From: Leucocoprinus leucothites
Taxonomy: Eukaryota > Basidiomycota > Agaricomycetes > Agaricales > Agaricaceae
Direction: 5' to 3'
Assembly (NCBI GenBank): GCA_013368445.1
Contig: JAACJO010000001.1
Coordinates: 558,001-622,000, forward strand
DNA: 64,000 nt
Position numbers and translations under genes: made by a program. The stretch's first letter is position 1; every line of letters begins with the position of its first letter. Positions 23,766 to 35,847 of the stretch are shown in pieces. Below the pieces are notes generated by a model. The model did not search any database. It was not told the origin of the DNA and saw only the letters and a program-made list of their open reading frames with translations.

Positions 23766-24352
23766 ATGCTCATACTTCAGTCCTCATTGTTAGCACTAGT
23801 CATGAGTTTCAATGCGTCATTGTCAGACATCGAGGGACGGCGGAGAATAGCACCCACCAAGCGTACCAGTGGGGTGGTCTCAAACGCCTCCCGAAATGGC
23901 AATGGGTTCCCCGTTCACTGTTCTTGGGCGCTCTTAGCAACTCATACCGTGAGTCTTGCTTGATCTTATTCGAGTTATTTTATAGTAGATGTAATAATTT
24001 ATGATTCAGATATACCGTTAGTATAACATTGAAGACTCGCAACAGTTGAAAAGGAGCTTGATCTGGCGAGTAATCCTATCTGGCTTTAGAGAGATATAGG
24101 CGGATGTCTCGCTACGGAAAGGGATGACCTTACATGGCCTCCTCTAAATTGGTCTCCTTCATGCTCAGCCTCAGCAGATCTAGCTATATTATTCTTTGAA
24201 TCTTTAGCTAGGTTATCTTTGTAGCGTGTAGTCGTCGCTGTTCCTTTCATAATAGGTACCTTCGGCACATAGGTGCCTCTGACTCGGACCGAGTCTGGAG
24301 CCGGACCGGTCTTACGGGATCAAAGCCAGCGTGTGCGTCTGCGGAATCCTGC
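23766..24352. other. Intergenic region before the DUF1992 gene
   Basis: The inverted-repeat similarity ends near 23765. The remainder is AT-rich, with no recognisable gene, and should contain the promoter of the gene at 24353. Confidence 0.4.
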
Positions 24353-25984
24353 ATGCACTCAACTCGACGTGCGCAATCTCTCCGCCTTAAGCGCTATACA
24401 TCCAGTGCAACGCGAGCACTACCTCTTCGAAGGTCACACACACAGACTCGCCGTGCAAGCGACCAACTTTTCGCTGATGCCGAGCGCGAAGAATCCGAAA
24501 AAGCTTCTGAGTCCCAGAACGCCAAATCCCAGAATCTCAACGTCCTAGAACAACAGCACGAAAACTGGACGGGCGAAGAGAGAATTCAAGATGCAGTTCT
24601 CCGTATGCTAATCGACAAATACAAGCCTCTTCGGGGGTCGAGTATAGTCACAGCTGAGGAGAGACTCAAGCGGACTCCTCCGAGAGTCCAGACTGCGTCT
24701 GTGGCTGCCGAGGATGACTCAGGCTTTGGTGATGCATCTACGCTCATACCGACATCCTCGACAAGCCAGTCCGCTTATCTAAAACCGCGCTCTGGTTCTT
24801 GGGCAAATGAAGCTCTCCTACCCTCAAGTCCAACACACAAACCATGGGACACGACATTCAAAACCCCATCTGACGGTGCAGCTCTCAACATCAAAGCAGC
24901 AATATTACCACCCCCAGCATCGAGCTCTGGCTCTGTTTATGGGGCGCCGGGTGGGCTAGGTGGGCTTGGTCATGGGAATTTAGACGAGAAGTTAGTGAAG
25001 AAGGAGAGGAAGAAGGCACAACAGGTTGGGAGGTTGAGTCAGGCTTTGGAGAGCACGCTAGATTATAGACTTGGGATCAAGAGTGGACAGCAGAAGCACC
25101 TTATGCAGGCTGGGAAACCAAATCCTGTCAGCGCAAAGGGCTGGAATAGTCTGGTCGAGGAGAGGATCGAGGTGAGTATGGACCGGGCTCAAAGTTGGTT
25201 TGCGTGGCTGATCTGTTGAGGTTGTATAATGTCAGAAAGCACGATCTGCTGGAGTATTCAAAACCGTGAAAGGGCGTGGGCAGCCGCTCATGCGTTCGGT
25301 TGACGAGTCGAATCCATTCATTGCTCGAGAGGAGTTCTTGATGAACCGTATTGTGCAAAGGAATGGTGCAGCTCCTCCTTGGGTAGATGTTCAGGGCGGT
25401 ACGTACGACCTCAAGATTGCCGATGTAATCTCGGCTTAATAGACTTGACAGAACTCGAAATCGCTGCCAGGAGCTTTCGCGAGATATTACGACAGTCATG
25501 GGTCCGACGGGCGCTACGAATATTGAGCATGAATAACCCACCGGAACTGCTACGCAAGGTTACCCTCGACCAAATTAAATCTCTTCGTGATCCTGAATGG
25601 GTCAAGAAGGAGCACTCATATCATGAAGCTGCCGTAGCCGAACTGAATTCCCTTGTACGCAAATATAACGGTCTGGCCCCTTACGCCGTTCGACGCCCGT
25701 ATTACTATTCGCGAGAAAGCGAAATAGAGCGGATGTATGAAACTTCTGCGGAAGATGTCATGCGAGAGCTTCAAGAGCGGCTCCGTGATCCTGGATTGGT
25801 TGGTCATTTGACGGGAAGCGCTAGTGGCACTCGTGGTGCTGTAGGTTCTAGTCCTGGAACATCGACGTTGGCCGATGTAGCCCCTATGAACCCTCCAACT
25901 GCACCATGGCGCTTCTGGGACCTGATTCAAGAATGGTTTCATGATAAGATGACCTCGAGGTCGAAATCAAAGACGTCATCGTGA
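24353..25984 (+). CDS. DnaJ homologue subfamily C member 28-like protein (DUF1992)
   Basis: Exons 24353-25171, 25236-25398 and 25452-25984 encode 504 residues from ATG 24353. The N-terminus is Arg/Ser-rich without acids (MHSTRRAQSLRLKRYTSSAT), like a mitochondrial presequence. The DUF1992 signature is at about residues 255-320: SLVEERIEKARSAGVFKTVKGRGQP, then NPFIAREEFLMNRIVQRNGAAPPWVD. Further conserved helices follow: KEHSYHEAAVAELNSLVRKYNGLAPYAVRRPYY is split over the exon 3 region. No J domain is seen. Family function is poorly known; DNAJC28-type proteins are linked to mitochondria and Golgi transport. It lies inside the inverted-repeat spacer. Confidence 0.88.
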
Positions 25985-26719
25985 TGCTGTGTAGAATGTG
26001 TGTTTGAGGGTATGGGTTGTGCTGCGTGTATCAAATATCGGCTGTATGTATGTTGGATGTATCTTTAGTGACTGTCTGATACAGCTCGTGTATGTATTCT
26101 ATTCCTGAGGTCTTCGATCGCATTGGTATGTCCGTTTATTGTGGCTATGAACTCCGGTCTAGGGTGATCACCTCGCATGATCGGTGCGTAGGTGCAGTGT
26201 ATTTATAGTGCTGTCTTCCGTCGGTCCCCGGGTTTGTACAAGAGGCGCGTGGCACGAGGTCACCATGAGGCCACAAAGTTTATGTCACCGACGCCTCCCA
26301 AGCCGTTTACAATAATGCCCTAGCCCTTGTTCTCGTAGTCACCGTCAATGGCGGCTAGCAACTATGAGTAAAAGGCTTAACACTATTATTGACATACTGA
26401 ACAATCAGTCATACGATGTATTATTCCTGGTGGGGAAGTAACGAAGCGGGAAATGACTGGGCGGCCAAGAACAATGGCATGCGAAATCTAGGGCCACCGT
26501 GCCTCGAGGCATCCGTGCGTCTGTTCGGGGTATCTAATCTTATAAAAGCCCACGGCGTTCTCAGCCCTGTAACCCCCCAATCCTTTTCTTCTTCCCATCA
26601 AGCTAGTGAGCATTTTTCACTTCCTCCTCACTACCGCCCCCGGTGTTCACGTCTTATTTCCTAGACCTCAAGCCACAACTCGTACTCAAGACTCTTCCCC
26701 CTATCTATCAACCGCAGCA
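25985..26719. other. Intergenic region with the promoter of the next small gene
   Basis: No gene seen. A TATA-like TTATAAAAG at about 26538-26546 lies about 175 bases before the ATG at 26720, followed by a CT-rich tract. Confidence 0.4.
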
Positions 26720-27085
26720 ATGACGACCTACGAATACGAAGAAATTGTCCCCGGTGACATCGTCGCTGTCCGCCATGGCACAAAGGGCAGACAAGAGGGC
26801 CTTGTTGTTGGATCTCATGTTGACTACCTCGTGAGTTACGATTGTCAACCTACCCCGAGCACAAGAAAATATTGACACGTTATTCATAGGGTCGTCAGAT
26901 TATTGAGGTCCAGCTTGACGCTGAGGTCTACCACGCCTGGTACGACCTCTCCCATTCCGAGTGTTGTAGATGCTAAAGCCGCCGTGGTCTTTTTCAGGTA
27001 CCCCACTGTCACTCGCGTAAAACGTGTTGTCCACCACTCAGTGCCCCGCACCGCTCGTACTATCGAGCGACGCATCTACTGGTAA
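26720..27085 (+). CDS. Small hypothetical protein, 82 residues
   Basis: Exons 26720-26830, 26890-26939 and 26998-27085 join in frame with good GT-AG sites. The protein begins MTTYEYEEIVPGDIVAVRHG, continues LVVGSHVDYLGRQIIEVQLD and ends in a basic tail ARTIERRIYW. The first part, with VPGDIVAVRHG and a following beta-rich stretch, looks like a small SH3-like barrel. I do not recognise a named family. Three regular exons, an upstream TATA box and ordered composition argue for a real gene. Confidence 0.65.
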
Positions 27086-28222
27086 ACAACACCAGTATGC
27101 TAGCAGCCTGTCTATCCCAGAAATATCGAGCGAATGGGGTTTTGACAACTGTTAGCTTCATTGCCGGTTTCCTCCGGTTTCTCGGGATACCTTCTGCTCG
27201 CTTTCTCTCTCGACTTCCAAACACGTCTTTATTTGCTCATCATCAACCACAACAACGAACAATATGCGTGCGCATTTTTTTTGCACCCTAACGCCGCCGT
27301 CAATCACCACGCTTAACGCTACCCACGAAATGTTCCTCGGATTAACCACAATAATTTTTACTATTGTCTTGCTATTCTCGCTTTCTCCACATCCTTGTTG
27401 CTCATTGCCCTGTGCTTGTCGCTCTATTACCCACTTTTTTGTATCATTAAAACGAGAAAAAGGTATCTCGGTTGACCCGACGAGTACCCGAACTCTATAG
27501 CACAAGTATAGGAACAGTGGCAATGATGGTAAAGTGTATCTCTCTTTGGAACAATTATGTTGGGTTCGGTCGAGCGCAATTTCCGGGACTCAAGGATCTT
27601 TCTATAGAAACAAATTATCTATCTATTCCCCGCTTGTCATGCACTGTTTTGTTGTTGTACGGTACTAGTCCCGCTTTCTGAAATGATACCTACCCAATAC
27701 CAAAACAATAGCTTGGAGTTTTGTGTAGGAAGTGAAATGAAAGCCCTTGACGTCGTCGAGCGTGGTGCAGGGAAGGTTAAAGAGGGGATGACAGCCGAAA
27801 TGGTTCATGCTCCGATGCAGAGCGTCTAATATCATTCAAGAAACTTTCCTCGTTTCAGCCATGCAAATCTGTATGCATATTAATACTACCAGCTACTACG
27901 GCAAAATAATAATAACGAGGGGGGAGGGATATGATCTTCAACGACAACAACCAAGGTACTTCCCACACCAACGAGATCCACTGTCAAGACATGGAGCAAG
28001 ACATACGAACGAAAATGAACTAGAACAAAAAAACTAACGTCTGCCGTATGATGTATATGGTGTATATAATCGGAATCTGAGTCCCGAAGCAGGAGAGCAG
28101 TGGGGGTTACTATTGATACATGGTTTCTTGTAGTTGATTGAGTTATGAGTAATCGGATTACCGCAGAGCGGAAGACCGAAGAGGAAAATCATGCCAGATT
28201 TTGGTTGTACCGTGTTTGTTAT
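27086..28222. other. Long convergent intergenic region
   Basis: About 1.1 kb between two 3' ends. It is AT-rich, with no supported gene on either strand. It probably holds the two 3' UTRs. Confidence 0.4.
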
Positions 28223-31144
28223 CTATGCTTTGAGGTCAACTATAGGCATTCCATTAGGCGGATGATGTGGCTGAGGTGAATGTATGCGCTGCACCTCTTC
28301 TGGTTGTTGCCGTGAGCTACTTGAACTGCTATGATGCTTTGACTTGTGTTTCGACTTTGTCGGTGAACTGTGAGTGCTACTACTCGTCGCTGTCGCCTTT
28401 GCCGTCGCTGGGGTTGTGGTCGGTGGTGAAGTGGTCGTGGTACGAACAAGAGAAGGTGCCGATGCACTCAAGTCGAAATGTAGTCCATTCGTCGTCGGGA
28501 TTGGTGCTGCATGTCCATTGGACTGTTCCGGTGGGGGTGCGGGACTTTCGGTGGTCGATCTCGAACGTGGGGCTGCACTCCGACTCCTTGATGTGACATT
28601 ACGAACAATTCGTGCTCCCGGCACAGCAAGTGTCTGTGACTGGGATAATGACAATGAAGCTGAGAGTCCGGCAGGGGCTGGTGATATTGGTTTTGGTGAT
28701 GATATTGGTATTGACGCTGTTGAAGTTCTGCCATTCCTTGTGTCTAGATTGATGCTGGCACTGAGTCCAGTTGTATGTCCCCTTTCTTCCAGTTTCGATT
28801 TCCCCGTTCCATGCCCATGCGTGTGCGGATGCGCATCAGGTTGCGATAATGATGGTGTATGTTTCTGTTCCTGCGTTGCCGAATGTCGAACCCCGACTCC
28901 AACTTCACTGATCAACGACGCAACACTTCCGTTCAGATTAACGGTCCTCAGCTCGGGTTTCAACGTCTCCTCTGAGCTCCTCGGACTCCCATCACGCCCT
29001 CCGCCCTCAAACGAAGAGGGGTAAACCCCAGGAATATCTAGCATTGCACGCTCATAATATAGCATGAACGCTCCCATCCCCTCCTGCAACACCGTTTCAA
29101 TACCACATTCCCGTACAGCATCATCACTAATTCGGAGCCAGCCCTTGCCTGGACGAGACTCGGCCTCGTCATCAAAGACGTAGCGGGGAGCTACTGAAGA
29201 AGAATCGTACAGGCTTTCGATACTGCCGTCTAGACTCCCTCCATTAGCGTCCCCATTCGGCATACCCTTGGTGATACTGGAGGAATCGTCCTCTACACGT
29301 AAAGGATCGATAATTCTGGGTGGTGACCAACGTTTCTCAGGACCAACACTCGTATGTCGAGGTTTCCGTCTATAGCAAATATAGTGACCGAATGAATGCT
29401 GGCCATAATGGCACACGACTGCGGCGAGACGATAGATGATGCGTGGGTTGGAGTATGTGGATGGTGTAGGAGTAGTTGAACGGGGAATGGTAGGTGGTGG
29501 TGTTGATATAGCAGAGGTCGGGACCGTGGAAAGGTTTCCAGAGGTAGTGTAGGGTGTGAGATCAAGGACCTCCGGGAATAATAGGCGAACATTGTTTTTG
29601 GAGGCGTAATGTCCGTAGTGGACGGATCGGTTAATGTGAAGTGCAAGAACTGGAGGTGGCTGAAATGGGGGTCAGTAAACGCATAAAGAGAGGAGAGGTT
29701 TTCTGGCGCTACTTACCCGAGCGATCATAGCTTGTTTTGTTGATGCTGGACTGACGACTTTCTCCATGCGGACGTCTTTGAGGTCATCTTCGATACGCTC
29801 TTCTTCTCTCGCTTTCCGGACCCTAGCTTCCATCCTCCGTACTTTTCTGAGTCGGTCTCTTTTCGAGGCACTGGCCTTCATATCAGGTCCCGTTTCATGT
29901 TCGAGTTTAAGAACTTCAGCCTCTAATCGCTTGTGAGTTGCGATAATAGAGCATTTGCGGCAGATGCAGTCTGTAAGGATTTCAAGTCGAGTGTAGTCTG
30001 CTAGGCAGTCTTCTAGTCGGCATACAGCCTAGATAAGAGATAGAAGATATATACAGTCCAGATGAAAGAAAAAAGGATGGACGTACTTCGAGTCTGGGGA
30101 CAGCAAGCTGCCAGTTATCCAATGCAAAATGCATTACAGCTTCTGTGTATCCGCATGCAACACAACTCCGTCTATTAGCCGTCAATCCGTCGAATATACT
30201 CTTCCCAATATCCCTCATGGTTTCTGGCGGAATGTTGGCCAACCCGCCCAGCCCTCTATCACGATAAGCCTCCTTATCGACTGCGTTGATTTCGTTTTTG
30301 ATACACTCTGATATGACTTGGAAGAGTTCCTGAGCATCTTGATGTTCGCGGGAGTAAAAGAGTGAGTTGGAGCGGCCTTCGGTTTGGCTGCTGAGGACTC
30401 GGATGATGTCCGTTGGGCGAATGACATGGTAAGAAGAGTGGGGTTTGTTCAAGCCTGGTAAGATGGTTAGTATCTATTTCAAGAAATGTTACACAGGCTG
30501 TGATTCACGATGGAAGAGTTCTCGAAGAGCATCAATCACAGGAGTTGGGACGTCAAGCGCCTCCGCCTTGGCCGTTATGGCGTCAAGATGAGGCTGAAGA
30601 TACGTCAGAGAGGCTAGAGCCTGAACAGATTTGGATCATCAGGCAAGGAGAATGAGATCCCTGTTCATTGGGAAGTAGGTCTGCCACATACCTGCAGCGT
30701 TGAGTTCATGAAGCAGTACGTCCCAGAGATATTCACCAGTCCTGGGTAGTATCCTTCGTCTGCATGTTTAGTTGAAACGACTTGAAGTCAGTGGCGCGGT
30801 TATGCAGTCGCTAAAAACTCACCGTGGTGTGCCGTTCCATTCTGAGTGACCTGCTCAGCCCTGGTTCGAGGAGGCTTTTTCGCTTTCTTGTCTCCCGAGG
30901 ACTTGGAGCCACCGGCTGAAGTGCTTGATTTTGAATTTGAGGAAAACAGCCAGGCGAGGCCGAGTCCGATACTTTCGAGCCCCATGGTGAGGATGTAGAG
31001 AAGCCGAGCTGGATGAAGGACGGTGGTGGCAAGGAGGACGAGTGTGGGGATAAGAAAAAGAACGAGGAAGGGAGCGATTTGTTGGAATAAGTTACTTTTG
31101 AGGATGTCTATGAGCCAGGTACGAGTGTGGTCGGGTATGTGCAT
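28223..31144 (-). CDS. Membrane-anchored ubiquitin carboxyl-terminal hydrolase (UBP1/USP30-like)
   Basis: Six exons: 31144-30823, 30759-30692, 30620-30509, 30454-30087, 30028-29717 and 29659-28223, giving 872 residues. One or two membrane segments lie near the N-terminus (IAPFLVLFLIPTLVLLATTV, about 23-42, and LGLAWLF). The Cys box is GLVNISGTYCFMNSTLQ (Cys123) and the His box GQHSFGHYICYRR (His near 489). Between them, HQDAQELFQVISECIK and a Cys-pair region with the ubiquitin-binding NWQLAVPRLE are typical of USP peptidases. The C-terminal 370 residues are Ser/Thr/Pro-rich. Yeast Ubp1 and animal USP30 share the N-terminal anchor; the latter acts at the mitochondrial outer membrane. Location here is inferred. 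Confidence 0.9.
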
Positions 31145-31501
31145 GTGTGGACGGACAGCGTCGCGGCTCTCGTCCTCTTCCTCTCCAAGAGCGTTCTCCG
31201 TATGTGCTTATGCTTACCAGCGCAGTGACGGACCAAAACACATCATAATGCCAAGCCAATCCTATGCCCGAATGTCGATCTGGCGCAGCAGCAACGCGTG
31301 TATCCTAACGACCACGTTGCGCGTTCGATTCCGAGGTCACACATTTCTTCTTTTGCTCTTTCTTGGTGTACTCACGGCCTAACACCTACCAAAAGTTGAA
31401 CTTGACCAACCGGAGGTAACGCTGGTCGGTTAGCTAAACGTTCGATCACTGGCTACACTTTATTTTCGCAAAATATCTCATTCACTCTGCATTAAAACCC
31501 G

Positions 31502-31759
31502 TCAACCCCCATTCCGGCATACAAGCATTTTCTTCTGTCTATCATCCCCATTGAACGAACTGACTACCTCACTATCATCTCTTGCACACCACCCGCCCTG
31601 GGTGCCAGCAAAAGCGTCCATATTACCTCCAGGACCTCCTACCAAATAGTCTCCACACCTCACGTTGACGACTCCTTGCGTACACAGGGTCCATAATGAT
31701 CTGCCTGTGGATGGGCTATCATAACAGTTGTTTAAGTGACTGATACACTCCTTGATCAT
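31502..31759 (-). other. Cys-rich open frame, possible gene fragment
   Basis: An ATG-initiated frame of 85 codons contains six or seven Cys (MIKECISHLNNCYDSPSTG; WTLCTQGVVNVRCG; GGWCARDD; MLVCRNGG). There is no signal peptide at the ATG, so if real it is the 3' part of a secreted protein whose first exon is lost or unseen. It lies against the decayed P450 at 31.8 kb. I cannot assign a family. Confidence 0.25.
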
Positions 31760-31829
31760 CGTTCACCGGTTGCAGACCGCTCTAGATTAGTAGTCACTTC
31801 AGTAAGAGACAAAACAGCCGCGTGCTTCT

Positions 31830-33265
31830 GGCAAAGATGGGAAATATGCTCAAGATCTACAAGGCGTTGCCTCGTAGAATGGACCCAAGGGCTTTGACGT
31901 CCGAAAGACGACCGGCGAGAAGTTACAGATTGCAGAATTGCAGATGCTCCTCAAAGAGACACTCGATAAATTCATCTCCCATATCCGAAGGTCGATTTCC
32001 CCTCGAGCTCACAAACAACATCATTGGGCACCAGTTGAACAGGAATACCGCCGCTATCATTACAGATGTTGCGCATGGCTAGCAATTGCCGATGAAAACG
32101 ATGGGTTTGTAAGCTTGTTGGAGGAATCTTTTCGACTAGCCGGGTTGCTCAATGTGCCTGGAAATGATGAGCGGAATTCATGCCTTCCCGTAAGTCACCC
32201 TCTGTCATTCCAGGCAATCCTGCACTTACTGAGATGAGTCTGTGAACAGCGCGTGACGTCCCGGAATATGCCTAGAGACGGGTTTCAGAGTTTGCTCGAA
32301 CCAGGGGAGAGGTTGAACTACTACTCAAATTTGATTGAGTCCTATTTGATTGGGCAAAATCGCAAGTTGTAAGCACATCGACTATGTTATACATGAGGGT
32401 GCTAGGACAATGACAATTGATAGAATTCATATTTTGCAGGGGTCAGGATCGTACCAGGTAACATTCATCTTAGATGGGATGACGTTGAACAGCTCGTATC
32501 ATCTGAACAAGAGCAAGTATATATCCCTCGCTGGTCTGCAGTATCGCTGTACGTTGACGGAGGGGATGGTGTATTACTTTGAATGCTATAGTCCATTGTC
32601 GTCGATGACACTTTAATTAACAGACCCTTTCAGTTTTGGCGGCATTCTTCCTCGTGGCACTGAATCCCAATATCCGACAACAGGCTCAGGAGGAAATCAG
32701 TCGTGTCCTCGGCAAGAATATGGCAGCACACAGTAAGGTCAGCCTGTCCCTGCCTTATACTAAAGTGATGATCACATCTTTAGGCGAGGATCATTGTTAT
32801 AACGTTCCGGCTGAGCGTGTGAGTAAGACGCGATTACCTGGATAACGATACCTCACGAAGCCGCCTAAGATAGCTCTTATGACGGATATTTCTTAAGTAC
32901 CTAAAACTCAAATCTTATAACGAGTGTCTAGTCTAGTAAGTCTTTCGTCTTTCTCGCGTCGGCTGGGCAGTGTTGAGTAATAATTGATTACAACAGTGTC
33001 AAGACGAAGATGAGAGCGTATATCCCAACCCAACCATTTATCCAGCGCGTTTTCTAGGCGATAATCAACCAATAACGCCAATGAAATCGTCTCTGGGTTC
33101 GGTAGTAACTTAGCTTTCCCCTAGAATACGTGGACGATGCTGAGCGCTTGATAAGAGTGCACCTAGCCGAACTTTATTCTTTGGAGTGACCAATATTTTT
33201 GCCAACTTCACTATCTCAGAGAATGTTGGAGAGGATGTCCAGGCGATTGAGCTAGAGGCTCAATG
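31830..33265 (+). pseudogene. Decayed cytochrome P450 relic
   Basis: In three shifting frames one can still read P450 exons in order: KIYKALPRRMDPRAL (compare [16 protein letters not shown] of copy B), LLKETLDKFISHIRR, DENDGFVSLLEESFRLAG with LLNVPG, FFLVALNPNIRQQAQEEISRVLGKNMAAH, DESVYPNPTIYPARFLGDNQP, and near 33187 LFFGVTNIFANFTISENVGED. The heme motif is lost. Stops and shifts are abundant, so this is much older than copies A and C. It is in the opposite orientation to the main array and next to the right inverted-repeat arm. Confidence 0.85.
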
Positions 33266-33964
33266 ATGTACCAGAATAACTGCGCAAGACTCAGAGTTGA
33301 TTAATATTCATGGGCGTGTGACTTTGGGCAGACACCCGAACCCGTTCCCACGTCAGATAACACTGTTTTCAGGTCAGCTCGAGAAAATATGGATAAAAGC
33401 AGTAACTCAAGACTCGGTGTGGGCCACATCTCTCAGTCTGGATTCTAGTGGATGCCCATTGTCTGCCAACGGTGAATGATCAGTTGGAACTATCCGCAGC
33501 TTCCTTTATCTCCTGAGACTGCTCACCGAAGCTCAGGCTCATAAAGCCGATTGATTGGTGGATTCTTGGACATTCAAGCCCCAGCCAGTTAACTTTGAAA
33601 CTAGCTCTGAGCAGCCGGCTATGTTAATATCATAGTTGTTCGAACAAGCATCCCATCGTCACACACCTATTATTTTTCAAGTTGCTCCTCGGCAAGTTAG
33701 GCTGATCCGACGCAGTAGAAGCTCACGGTAAAGATCGCAAAAAGCCCCTAAGAATAGTGATCGGGCAACTCACCGCTATTTCGGATGGCATTTGAGACAA
33801 CCGTACTAGTCTACTTGGTGGATGTTATTCGCTACCATCCCTTGAAGTCCGGCAATGTCGCATCAAAACCTATTAAGACTTGTAACTAGTGCTAGCGCTG
33901 AGTACTGAGTACTGAGATAAGTCCCTCGCTGACTCACTCTGCATTATGTACAGTATCTGATCGC
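33266..33964. other. Intergenic DNA between P450 relic and right arm
   Basis: No gene or repeat identified. Confidence 0.35.
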
Positions 33965-35847
33965 CAGTCGAGGGCATCAGCATTCCCAGTCTCCCATACC
34001 GGGAGTATACCGACCGAGATCAGGGGGAAAGAAGTTGTAGCATAGAAGTATTTCGTTCGGGTATTGTGGGGATACTTGTATGTCTGTGAACTCCGAGGCA
34101 ATGAACATTTGGGGTGCAGGCCTTCAGGCGAGGGCAAAATGTAAGTAGTCGCCTGATCTCAATTGCGGCCAGATGTGTTTCTCGGGATCTTGCGCCAGTA
34201 CCAGGGGAATGTGATTGGATGTCTCCTTTGTATGTCTTATCAGAACAGGGAACCTGATGGCACTATTGATGGAATGTTAATGATAAACCAGGAATAGTAA
34301 GTTTTGCTCAAGCATTGTGTTCTATGCATTTACCATTCGCTTTTGCACATGAGGTTCATCTCATGCGAAGCATACTCTTCTGTCTGACTAGATTTAAATT
34401 AAGGCTGGCTTGAAGTTGTCGGGTATCGAGGTCGGATCGTGAGACCACTAATACTGCCTGACAAGTTTCGAGATACACGTGGATACCTATCATGACCGAT
34501 GAGAGCTACAACGGGCGGTTTCTAAGTCATTTAGCCCAATCCTTGAAGACGTCAGCAGAGCGGGGCTTGGTACACAAGTATCAGACGTATTAGCGTTCCA
34601 TATTATTAGCGTTGCCAGAGTAGTGTAACGATGACAAGAGCCATGGTCGAGCGAATCGTGCTTCTTGATGGAATTTAGAAGATAGATGGTTGCGAGTAAA
34701 GTCGAAATCTTTAATTCCCAGCGGAAGAGCCACACAGATAGACGTTGACTTTTTTGATGCAAGGTGGACTCATAGCCCATCAGCACGTCTTTGGAGCCTC
34801 CCGCCGTGTAACCTTCTACCATCAGTAAACGTACGACTGAGACACGAAAGATGAGAATAAAGAGCCTTTTTCTGAAATCTCGCATGAGTGCATCCCACGA
34901 CATCGAGATCATTTGCCACGAGAATATAAACGTTCAAACTTGAATCCAAGTCAACAATATTAGTTGGAAGATTGTAGAAACACAAAGAGAGAACGATAGT
35001 CGATTGTGCGCTGACGATGGGTAGCTAAGATTGAAGAGAAAGGCATTGTCTGGGGGTGAAGAGGTAGTTTCTTAGCTCGATCAGTCCTGGCAACCGCCCA
35101 CGCCAGTTGTTTACCATTGCTTTGATCCACCTCATCAGCGTTTCAACGTTTGATCCAAGTTTGACCAAGACCACACTTCCTAAGTAGCTAACTGTGGAAT
35201 TCCTCATTAACATCATCACGCCAGCCCAATCGCTGTGCGGTATGGACATTCTCAGGTTTGTAATTGAACTCGCGCTTCTCATTCTCAGCATCAACAGCAT
35301 CACAAGTGTGCCTTACCACCCACCATCCCTATCTTAGGATTGAAGCTTGACGTAGCCAAGAAGCGTGTAAGGGAAGAGTCTTTGTTTCAATATGACAGAC
35401 CATCAAGCTGAGAACAGCCATATCAACTCAGTACTCTATCGATATTCACCTTCCCTACCAGGAGGCATACTTGTGAGTGCCCTCTGCAAATCTGGGCACT
35501 GAGATTCAGCTGGGAGCTACAAATCAGCTTCTTCTGCTATTTCAAGAGTCCATAAATCACTGCATCTACTGTTCCCGAGACCGTTTGACGGAAGAGGTAG
35601 ATATAGCATGTGGAGCTATGCTTGTTTCTTCGATCACACCACTCGCGCTGGTATCACGGCGTCCTTATGCTTATTTTATCTCGAGTGCTAGTTTCTGAAC
35701 TATTTATAGGGCAATAGCTGGACAATGACTGTGAGGCAGTGTCGGAGACACTATAAAAGGGGGATACACCCGAGTCCCAAAATCAACACCCCTGCGACCC
35801 CCCCCCCCTCATTGCGCGCCTTCTGCTTGGGCTAAGCTCTTTCCACT
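33965..35847. repeat. Right arm of the inverted repeat, upstream of the DUF6534 gene
   Basis: Reverse-complement match of about 21913-23765, in the same position relative to the DUF6534 start codon. A run of ten C lies near 35800, just before the gene. No protein frame is conserved between arms, so it is treated as duplicated non-coding DNA. Confidence 0.65.

Noticed and set aside
31265..31340. tRNA-like segment with good A box (TGGCGCAGCAG) and B box (GTTCGATTCC)
   Set aside because: Acceptor, anticodon and T stems do not pair. Only the two promoter-like boxes match, so it is at most a relic.
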